Of a stretch of DNA of 7,846 nucleotides, positions 1 to 4,745 are shown one piece after another. The position numbers and the translations under genes are program-made. How positions within the stretch are numbered: position 1 is the first letter of the stretch; every line of letters starts with the position of its first letter. Location of the stretch: NCBI GenBank assembly GCA_030152225.1, contig JASLHL010000195.1, positions 1 to 7,846 of the forward strand, given 5' to 3'. The notes beneath the pieces were generated by a model. That model was not told the origin of the DNA and searched no databases. It saw nothing but the letters and a program-made list of their open reading frames with translations. Source of the DNA: Flavobacterium sp. Lineage in GTDB: Bacteria; Bacteroidota; Bacteroidia; Flavobacteriales; Flavobacteriaceae.

Positions 1-1
1 T

Positions 2-475
2 ATTTATAATAATTTAAAATATAATTTAGGTTCTGGTTTCTTTGTAGAAAATATTACACCAAATTTGGAGCGCATTTACGTAGCAAAGAAAAATGGCTAT
101 GCTGCATTAATAATCACAGGACGAATGTTTGATTATGTGCATTATGGAATAACGAAATGTGATGATCATATTGAAGCCGTTGCTTCTACTTTAGTTTTTT
201 ATAAAGAGGATCAACAAACGGTTTTTTTAGATGTATCCAATAATAAAGGAGATGCAAGACCCATATCTAAATTAAATACCTTCGAGGTGTTTGTTAATAG
301 ATACATCGTTGATTTCATCAAGGATTATACGAGTTTACAAGGGATGGAGATTCAATACTATACCAATCTATTTCCTGAGGGAACATACTATGTACAGTAT
401 AAAGTGAGATTAGCGAATGGTGGATATGTTGAAAGCAATAAAATTGAGTTTGTATGTGAGGGGATTACTCCTTAA
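2..475 (+). CDS. Hypothetical protein, 3' part only (5' end outside the window)
   Basis: The reading frame is open from base 2 to a TAA at 473-475, giving 157 visible residues. A TTG at 65 could be read as a start, but the same frame runs on upstream without a stop to the window edge (codons for Tyr-Asn-Asn-Leu-Lys and onward), so this is best read as the C-terminal part of a longer protein. I do not recognise the family. The visible part is rich in aromatic and beta-branched residues and ends with a beta-strand-like stretch (EGTYYVQYKVRL, then a Cys eight residues before the end), which suggests an all-beta or mixed domain. There is no visible membrane segment, catalytic motif or T9SS C-terminal signature. 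A rho-independent terminator follows about 40 bp after the stop, so it ends its transcription unit. I am fairly sure it is coding and have no view on its function. Confidence 0.65.
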   Translation: MYNNLKYNLGSGFFVENITPNLERIYVAKKNGYAALIITGRMFDYVHYGITKCDDHIEAVASTLVFYKEDQQTVFLDVSNNKGDARPISKLNTFEVFVNRYIVDFIKDYTSLQGMEIQYYTNLFPEGTYYVQYKVRLANGGYVESNKIEFVCEGITP

Positions 476-516
476 TCCTTGATATATAAGTACTGAAAAG
501 ATAATATAAACGATAG

Positions 517-560
517 AACGGCTCAAAAAAAGACACTCTTTTTTGGCCGTTTTTTATTTT
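517..560 (+). terminator. Rho-independent terminator after the left-edge gene
   Basis: AACGGC (517-522) pairs with GCCGTT (546-551). The helix continues inward through a wobble pair, one mismatch and a run of A-T pairs (A-rich 525-529 with T-rich 539-543). A T-rich tail follows at 550-560. It sits about 40 bp after the stop at 475 and before the next promoter, so it isolates the hydrolase gene from upstream transcription. Confidence 0.75.
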
Positions 561-592
561 CCCTATAGGTTGTGATTTTTAAGAGATACAAA

Positions 593-621
593 CTGTTTTT
601 TAACAAAAAAATGTATCTTTA
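593..621 (+). promoter_or_regulatory. Possible promoter of the serine hydrolase gene
   Basis: TATCTTTA at 614-621 matches seven of eight positions of the Bacteroidota -7 box TAnnTTTG. An imperfect -33 element (CTG, 593-595) lies 18 bp upstream. The box ends only 4 bp before the ATG at 626, so transcription would begin at or beside the start codon and give a leaderless message. The box also overlaps the right arm of an inverted repeat, AGATACA (584-590) / TGTATCT (612-618). The -33 element is weak, so confidence is low. Confidence 0.35.
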
Positions 622-625
622 AAAG

Positions 626-2167
626 ATGAAAAACAAAGCAATCCTAGTGTTAGCCTTTTTCCTCTTGCCCTTGATGGGAAGTGTGTATGCCATTCCTCTA
701 TTATATGCCAATCCTAAAAAGCAAGGGGTATATACCCGTCAAGAACAACCAAAAGCAGACCCTAATGCTTTTTTGAAGCTGAGTCAATTGGTAGATGTCT
801 ATGCCAATCAGGCGTTGAGCAAGGGCAACATCCATTCTTTGGCTATAGCAGTGTATAAAGACGGTGCCGTTTACCATCAGTACTACGGAACGTTAGACCG
901 CGAGGCAAAGCAAAAGCCTACGGATCAGACCCTATATGAAATTGCCTCGATCTCTAAGGTCTTTGTCGGTTCATTAGCGGCTAAAGCTGTATTGGAGCAC
1001 AAGCTAAAACTGGAGGATGATATCCGTTTGTATTTAAACGACACTTATCCTGATTTGACTTTTGAAGGAACACCCATTACCATCCAAAACGCCTTGACCC
1101 ATACCCTGGGATTAAAAGATAAAAACCCAAAGCAGTTGGATCATATTTTTCAACAAGTAAGGGAAGGATACTATGAAAATAGACCTTTTGCATATTCAAT
1201 GGCAGATTTATTAACGGAATTAAAAACCGCTGAAGTGACAACGAAACCGGGAACTGTATACGAATACAGCTCTGTCGGACCGGAATTAATCGCCTATGCT
1301 TTAGAACAAGTATATGGGAAGCCTTACCGCGTACTCCTAGGAGAGTTCTTGGAGAATTTACAATTGAATCAAACCTATTTGTATGAGTATGATCAGCATA
1401 AACAAGAATTAGCCGTTAGTTTTAACGAAGAAGGAAAGGTCGCTCCTTTACTCAAAAACCCGCTATTAGGTGGATCACATGGAATGTTAAGTACATTACC
1501 TGATTTAATTACCTTTATGCGATTTCAGTTAGAGAGTAAGGAGCCCTTTGTACAAGAAGCGGTGCGTTTGTTGTTTGAAGATGAAATAGAAGGCGATGAC
1601 AAAGGGTATTTATGGGATGTAGGTTATGGACAAAAAGAAGGGGCGTATCACGGAAAAACGGGAACATCCAATGGAGTACAGAGTGGAATCCTCATTTGCC
1701 CAGATTCGAATTACGGGATGATTGTAATGATGAATGATACGGCTGAAGCCGCTCAGGAGGATTGGGGCACCCTGTATAACAAACTAGAAACAGCGCTTAT
1801 TCAATATCCTAAAGTTAATTTAGTGTCCTTATTAGCGCCTGATTTTGCAGCGAATTTTGAGGAAGGAGCTAAGCTATATAGGCAATTGAAAGACAAGAAA
1901 GAACAGTATATCGCAGACTCATTTTCTCTTAATAACTATGCCTATGAATTAGCAGGAGAAGGGCAGTTTGATCAAGCCATTCTAATAGTCGAATTCGCCC
2001 TTTCACTCGATGAAGACAAGGCTAATTTATACGATAGTCTAGGTGAAATTTGCCTAATGAATAAGCAGTATGACAAGGCATTACTCCATTATCAAATGGC
2101 GTTGGATTTAGATCCAACGAATGAAAATGCCAAACGTATTATAGAAGAAATAACACAAAGAAAATAG
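626..2167 (+). CDS. Exported serine hydrolase (beta-lactamase/PBP4* family) with C-terminal TPR segment
   Basis: The 513-residue protein starts with a Sec signal peptide (Lys-rich start, hydrophobic core about 5-19, likely cleavage after VYA at 22), so it should act in the periplasm or at the envelope. The catalytic domain covers about 50-395. It carries the SxxK motif S108-I-S-K111 (nucleophile Ser108), the LTHT-x-GL motif near 157-163, Y214-S-S in the place of the YxN motif, and H342-G-K-T-G, the KTG/HxG box on strand beta3. This is the class C beta-lactamase / D-alanyl-D-alanine-peptidase / esterase fold. From about 433 to 510 there are TPR-like helices, including DSLGEICLMNKQYDKALLHY and ALDLDPTNENA. 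Proteins with this layout are usually annotated only as serine hydrolase; the substrate (peptidoglycan peptide, D-amino-acid peptide or ester) cannot be told. The signal peptide starting at the ATG supports the chosen start. It stands alone between two terminators. I see nothing that marks it as a true antibiotic-resistance enzyme. Confidence 0.9.
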   Translation: MKNKAILVLAFFLLPLMGSVYAIPLLYANPKKQGVYTRQEQPKADPNAFLKLSQLVDVYANQALSKGNIHSLAIAVYKDGAVYHQYYGTLDREAKQKPTDQTLYEIASISKVFVGSLAAKAVLEHKLKLEDDIRLYLNDTYPDLTFEGTPITIQNALTHTLGLKDKNPKQLDHIFQQVREGYYENRPFAYSMADLLTELKTAEVTTKPGTVYEYSSVGPELIAYALEQVYGKPYRVLLGEFLENLQLNQTYLYEYDQHKQELAVSFNEEGKVAPLLKNPLLGGSHGMLSTLPDLITFMRFQLESKEPFVQEAVRLLFEDEIEGDDKGYLWDVGYGQKEGAYHGKTGTSNGVQSGILICPDSNYGMIVMMNDTAEAAQEDWGTLYNKLETALIQYPKVNLVSLLAPDFAANFEEGAKLYRQLKDKKEQYIADSFSLNNYAYELAGEGQFDQAILIVEFALSLDEDKANLYDSLGEICLMNKQYDKALLHYQMALDLDPTNENAKRIIEEITQRK

Positions 2168-2186
2168 TAGGGGTGAAGCCCAATAT

Positions 2187-2225
2187 AAAAGAGCATTCTA
2201 TTGTAAATTAGAATGCTCTTTTTTT
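2187..2225 (+). terminator. Strong, probably bidirectional terminator between convergent genes
   Basis: A perfect 14-bp stem, AAAAGAGCATTCTA (2187-2200) with TAGAATGCTCTTTT (2209-2222), closes an 8-nt loop and is followed by further Ts to 2225. It lies 20 bp after the hydrolase stop. Read on the minus strand, the same hairpin ends in TTTTAT, so it can also terminate the convergent DUF2480 gene that stops at 2247. Confidence 0.9.
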
Positions 2226-2246
2226 AGGTAGTATAAAAAGGAATTG

Positions 2247-2744
2247 TTATTTAAAAATCACTTTAGGCATGCCAATTTCACCGTATAACAGGGATTTTAC
2301 CACAGGTTTGAGCACCTTAGATGCTTCGATATAAAGCGAATCTGGAATATCGGGATTGGCTCGAACCACGACTTTTTGATCTTGAAAAGGAGAAACTTCC
2401 GCTTGCTGCACTTGCATTTCCCATAATTCGAGTGCTAGTGCATCCACTGAGGAAAATTTAAAGTAAACCCCCTGATCAGCTAGCTTATCGGCAATCACCA
2501 TATAGACCCATTGGGGAATAATCGCATCAACAGAGCAATAAACAGCCACTGCTTTTTCGCGAAATGAGGTGAAATCAAGTTGTGCGAGTGCAATTCTGAA
2601 TTCTTTCTCTTTGATGATCATCTCCATATAAAGCAATTGTTTAAGGTCTAGTCCAACGACTTCGATTGTGGGTTTATACGCCAATAAATCAAAGGCAATA
2701 ATACCCGAAGCGGTTACTTTGTTGTGTATAGGATCTGTATGCAT
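2247..2744 (-). CDS. DUF2480 family protein
   Basis: From the ATG at 2744 the product has 165 residues and begins MHTDPIHNKVTASGIIAFDL. The pattern NKVxxSGxIxFDL near the N-terminus, REKAVAVYCSVDAIIPQWVYM in the middle (counted from this start, about 62-82), and a C-terminal L-x-P-V-x-K-S-L-L-Y-G-E match my recollection of DUF2480, a small cytoplasmic family common in Bacteroidota with no established function. There is no signal peptide or membrane segment. An upstream in-frame ATG at 2795 would give 182 residues, but those extra 17 codons lie across the dismutase gene's terminator hairpin and are absent from the usual family N-terminus, so I choose 2744. The gene lies just downstream of the superoxide dismutase on the same strand. 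It may be read by leakage through that terminator, or from a promoter I could not identify. A metal or stress role is suggested only by position. Confidence 0.85.
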   Translation of the reverse strand: MHTDPIHNKVTASGIIAFDLLAYKPTIEVVGLDLKQLLYMEMIIKEKEFRIALAQLDFTSFREKAVAVYCSVDAIIPQWVYMVIADKLADQGVYFKFSSVDALALELWEMQVQQAEVSPFQDQKVVVRANPDIPDSLYIEASKVLKPVVKSLLYGEIGMPKVIFK

Positions 2745-2756
2745 CGTATATTGTTT

Positions 2757-2789
2757 AAAAAGAGCGCCTTGTATCGAGCTACAAGGCGC
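2757..2789 (-). terminator. Terminator of the superoxide dismutase gene
   Basis: On the minus strand GCGCCTTGTA pairs perfectly with TACAAGGCGC (window arms 2780-2789 and 2764-2773) around a 6-nt loop, followed by TCTTTTTAAA. It begins 8 bp after the dismutase stop codon (2798-2800) and ends 12 bp before the DUF2480 start I prefer (2744). Its position argues that the longer DUF2480 start at 2795 is not used. Confidence 0.85.
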
Positions 2790-2797
2790 CGACATTA

Positions 2798-3421
2798 TTA
2801 CATTTTGGAAAGCGCGAGCTCGTAGTTTTTTTCAACAACAGACCAGTCTAATACAGACCAGAACGCATCGAGATAATCGGCTCTTCTATTTTGATACTGT
2901 AAGTAATAGGCGTGTTCCCATACATCTACCCCTAAAATTGGGTAGCCTTGTTGAGCGGGGTTGACATCCATTAAAGGATTGTCCTGGTTGGGTGTTCCTG
3001 CAACAGCAAGAGATCCATCTGCTTTTACATAAAGCCATGACCATCCCGATCCAAATTGACCCATTCCCGCTTTGGTAATTTCTGCTTTTAGTGCCTCCAT
3101 ACTGCCAAAAGTTTCCGTGATACGAGCTGCTAGTGCGCCTTCTGGAGCTTGTTTGGGTGTAGGAGATAAAAGACTCCAAAACAAGCTGTGGTTGAAATGC
3201 CCACCGCCGTTGTTTCGCACAGCTGCTGAATGCCTGCTTATCTCACCTAGTAATTCTTCTAATGCTTTTGTTTCATTGGCTGTACCCGCCAAAGCATTGT
3301 TTAGGTTCGTTACATAAGCTTGGTGATGCTTGCTGTGGTGAATCATCATCGTTTCTTTGTCGAAATGAGGCTCTAAGGCATCATAGGTATAGGGCAGTGT
3401 AGGTAAATTAAATGTACTCAT
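2798..3421 (-). CDS. sodA: Superoxide dismutase, Fe/Mn family, Mn-type
   Basis: This 207-residue cytoplasmic enzyme converts superoxide to oxygen and hydrogen peroxide. It is full length for the family and starts like E. coli SodA (LPxLPYxYDALEPHFDKET). The four metal ligands are H28 (in MMIHHSKHH), H78 (in GGGHFNHSLFW), D166 and H170 (in DVWEHAYYLQY). The tyrosine and tryptophan pocket residues of the family are present (Y36, W127, W129). A glutamine in the Mn-type position (Q146, in GTPNQDNPLM) and GGGH rather than an Fe-type glutamine near the second ligand suggest manganese, although Bacteroidota enzymes can be cambialistic. There is no signal peptide. The gene has its own promoter (3453-3482) and terminator (2757-2789), and it diverges from a SufR-like regulator 196 bp away. 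No Shine-Dalgarno sequence is seen; the A-rich sequence before the ATG is normal for this phylum. Confidence 0.97.
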   Translation of the reverse strand: MSTFNLPTLPYTYDALEPHFDKETMMIHHSKHHQAYVTNLNNALAGTANETKALEELLGEISRHSAAVRNNGGGHFNHSLFWSLLSPTPKQAPEGALAARITETFGSMEALKAEITKAGMGQFGSGWSWLYVKADGSLAVAGTPNQDNPLMDVNPAQQGYPILGVDVWEHAYYLQYQNRRADYLDAFWSVLDWSVVEKNYELALSKM

Positions 3422-3452
3422 GGTTTCTATTTTTTGAATTAAAATCTGAAGA

Positions 3453-3482
3453 CAAAAGTACGGGTAATTTTTAATAAACCAA
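3453..3482 (-). promoter_or_regulatory. Promoter of the superoxide dismutase gene
   Basis: On the minus strand a TTG (window 3480-3482) is followed by exactly 19 bp and then TACTTTTG (window 3453-3460), a perfect match to the Bacteroidota -33/-7 promoter. The predicted start of transcription leaves a leader of about 20-25 nt before the ATG at 3421. The -33 element lies inside an imperfect inverted repeat (3476-3497), a possible regulator site. Confidence 0.8.
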
Positions 3483-3497
3483 GTTTTTGCTTGTTTT
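3476..3497. promoter_or_regulatory. Imperfect inverted repeat over the sod -33 box, possible operator
   Basis: AAACCAAG (3476-3483) and CTTGTTTT (3490-3497) match as inverted arms at seven of eight positions around 6 bp. The left arm covers the sod -33 TTG. A related palindrome, AAACAA-N4-TTGTTT, lies in the leader of the divergent regulator at 3597-3612. Such AT-rich repeats can arise by chance. Confidence 0.3.
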
Positions 3498-3517
3498 ATT
3501 GTTTTTGGAACCAGCGT

Positions 3518-3535
3518 ACATAAACTGCTTTATGT
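3518..3535. promoter_or_regulatory. Perfect palindrome in the sod/regulator intergenic region, candidate operator
   Basis: ACATAAA (3518-3524) and TTTATGT (3529-3535) are perfect 7-bp inverted arms around CTGC. The site lies near the middle of the divergent intergenic region, about 35 bp upstream of the sod -33 box and 42 bp upstream of the regulator's -7 box. A dimeric winged-helix protein encoded next to it would be the obvious candidate to bind. No T-tract follows, so it is not a terminator. Confidence 0.4.
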
Positions 3536-3555
3536 CAATTTGTATAGGGGAACTC

Positions 3556-3585
3556 GTGTAAATTGGCAAAAAAAAGATACCTTTG
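3556..3585 (+). promoter_or_regulatory. Promoter of the SufR-like regulator gene
   Basis: TACCTTTG at 3578-3585 is a perfect Bacteroidota -7 box. A GTG (3556-3558) in place of the -33 TTG lies 19 bp upstream. Transcription should start near 3592, leaving a leader of about 25 nt that contains the palindrome AAACAA-N4-TTGTTT (3597-3612). The -7 box is convincing and the -33 is imperfect. Confidence 0.6.
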
Positions 3586-3596
3586 TTTGATTAATA

Positions 3597-3612
3597 AAAC
3601 AACATTTTGTTT
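3597..3612. promoter_or_regulatory. Short palindrome in the regulator leader, possible autoregulatory site
   Basis: AAACAA (3597-3602) and TTGTTT (3607-3612) are perfect 6-bp inverted arms around CATT. They lie just downstream of the predicted transcription start and 5 bp before the ATG at 3618, which is where a repressor controlling its own gene could bind. The arms resemble those of the repeat over the sod -33 box at 3476-3497. Confidence 0.3.
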
Positions 3613-3617
3613 GGTAA

Positions 3618-4268
3618 ATGAAAAAGAGTGCTACAGATCAAATATTGATGCAACTGAAAATGCGCGGTACGGCAAGTGCAGCAGAACTCGCTGATGAATT
3701 GGGTATTACAAAGGAAGGTGCGCGTTTACATGTTCAAAAACTCGTAAAGGAAAACGCAGTACAGGTAGAAGCCAAAAGTGAAGGTGTAGGCAGACCAGTA
3801 GCCTACTATTCTTTAACAAGTGCTGGCTTAGCTAAATTTCCCGACTCGCATGCTCAGGTTACGGTGGAGATGATTCAGTCCATCCGCAGGCTCTTTGGGG
3901 AAAACGCCCTTGATTTATTGATTACAGATCGCGAAAAGAAGGTTTATTCGCATTACGAGGAATCCATTGGTACCACAAAATCACTCGAGGAGGTATTGGA
4001 GCGGCTTACCAATATACGCACTCAAGAGGGGTATATGGCTGAATGGAAAAAGGAAGCCGATGGTAGCTACTATCTGATTGAAAATCATTGTCCCATATGT
4101 GCTGCCGCAACGGCATGTCAAGGATTTTGCCGCAGTGAACTCAAAAACTTTAAACAGCTCATCGGTGAGGACTACCAAACCGAACGCATCGATTACATCC
4201 TAGATGGTGCACAACGTTGTACGTATAAGATTACAAGAATAGAGAAGGGAAATCGAAAAGCAGTCTAG
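3618..4268 (+). CDS. SufR-like winged-helix transcriptional regulator with C-terminal cysteine cluster
   Basis: The 216-residue protein has an N-terminal winged helix-turn-helix (about 5-65). Helix-turn-helix residues are SAAELADELGITKEGARLHV (20-39), and the wing carries GVGRPVAYYSLTSAGLAKFP, the GRP...YxLTxxG...FP pattern of the SufR / Rv1460-like family. The C-terminal domain has cysteines at 158, 161, 167, 171 and 201 in NHCPIC, AC, GFCRSEL and RCTYKI, matching the conserved Cys region in which SufR proteins hold a [4Fe-4S] cluster. The usual role is to sense cluster status or oxidative stress and control Fe-S assembly genes. Here no suf genes are nearby. The divergent neighbour is superoxide dismutase, so control of sod and of itself is an inference from position and from inverted repeats in the shared intergenic region. 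It has its own promoter. No convincing terminator follows the stop; only a weak hairpin GAACC/GGTTC at 4307-4327 without a T-tract is present. Confidence 0.87.
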   Translation: MKKSATDQILMQLKMRGTASAAELADELGITKEGARLHVQKLVKENAVQVEAKSEGVGRPVAYYSLTSAGLAKFPDSHAQVTVEMIQSIRRLFGENALDLLITDREKKVYSHYEESIGTTKSLEEVLERLTNIRTQEGYMAEWKKEADGSYYLIENHCPICAAATACQGFCRSELKNFKQLIGEDYQTERIDYILDGAQRCTYKITRIEKGNRKAV

Positions 4269-4357
4269 ATGCATCGAATACCAAACAAGCATAAACTAAA
4301 TGAGAGGAACCTTATTTTGTGTGGTTCTTCGCGTGGTTTGCTCATCGTCTCACTCAT

Positions 4358-4621
4358 CTTAAAACTTCTCAATCGCCCCTAAACCAAACAGCGCAAAATC
4401 GTATTTCACGGGATCAACAGGATCCAGTTTACGCAAAGCCGTATCCAATTCCAAAAGTGCCTTGGCGTCGTTTTGTGTGCGTTTTAGGATCCCTAGTTTA
4501 CGCGCCATATTTCCTGAATGTACATCGAGTGGACAAGATAACTCACTAAGCGATACGCCTTTCCATAACCCAAAATCAACACCTTCGTTGTAGTTTCTGA
4601 CCATTCAACGGAGGTACATAT
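4358..4621. repeat. Left copy of a 264-bp direct repeat (3' end of the TIGR02757 gene)
   Basis: This stretch aligns without gaps to 6921-7184 at a constant offset of 2,563 bp. I count five mismatches, at 4464, 4549, 4585, 4592 and 4605, or about 98% identity. Similarity ends sharply at both sides (before 4358/6921 and after 4621/7184). The two copies have the same orientation and bracket the T9SS-protein gene. Confidence 0.95.
4359..4621 (-). pseudogene. Duplicated 3' fragment of the TIGR02757/DUF2400 gene
   Basis: Read on the minus strand, this fragment encodes the last third of the TIGR02757 protein found intact at 6922-7680, including PLDVHSGNMARKLGIL and the terminal LFGLGAIEKF. It lacks the first two thirds of the gene, has no promoter, and carries a nonsense change: the Trp codon before MVRN is TGA here (4605-4607) and TGG in the intact copy. 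Three other differences change amino acids (Asp to Tyr, Ala to Glu, Pro to Leu) and one is silent. The 81-codon frame from the ATG at 4604 is what remains open after that stop. It is best treated as non-functional. Confidence 0.9.
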
Positions 4622-4689
4622 AGAACAAAATAAGTAAAAAAATATAGATTAAAGTGAGGATATGAAAATAATAATAATTTAAAACAGAT

Positions 4690-4719
4690 TTTATTTTTGT
4701 TAAAATTAACATACATTTG
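4690..4719 (+). promoter_or_regulatory. Promoter of the T9SS-type surface protein gene
   Basis: TACATTTG at 4712-4719 is a perfect -7 box. The -33 position 19 bp upstream reads TTT (4690-4692), while a TTG at 4697-4699 is too close at 12 bp. The predicted transcript would have a leader of about 20 nt before the ATG at 4746. The surrounding 4622-4745 stretch is strongly AT-rich and lies inside the repeat-flanked segment, so the gene appears to carry its own promoter. Confidence 0.6.
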
Positions 4720-4745
4720 CCACTTGCCAATTAAATCGGGAATCT

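Noticed and set aside
626..2167. Acquired AmpC-type antibiotic resistance gene
   Set aside because: The motifs are shared by many peptidases and esterases, the protein is longer than AmpC with a TPR tail, and no mobile context surrounds it.
2745..2795. ATG at 2795 as the start of the DUF2480 protein (182 residues)
   Set aside because: The extra codons cross the dismutase terminator hairpin, and the residues do not resemble the family N-terminus.
2668..2964. 98-codon plus-strand frame across the sod/DUF2480 junction
   Set aside because: It is antisense to two well-supported genes and reads through a terminator hairpin.
4307..4327. Terminator of the SufR-like regulator
   Set aside because: Only five paired bases (GAACC/GGTTC) and no T-tract.
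4319..4549. 76-codon plus-strand frame
   Set aside because: It lies antisense over the duplicated TIGR02757 fragment and is low in protein-like character; a shadow frame.
4359..4604. 81-codon minus-strand frame as a small independent gene
   Set aside because: It is the in-frame remainder of a duplicated 3' fragment after a nonsense codon, with no promoter and no N-terminal domain.
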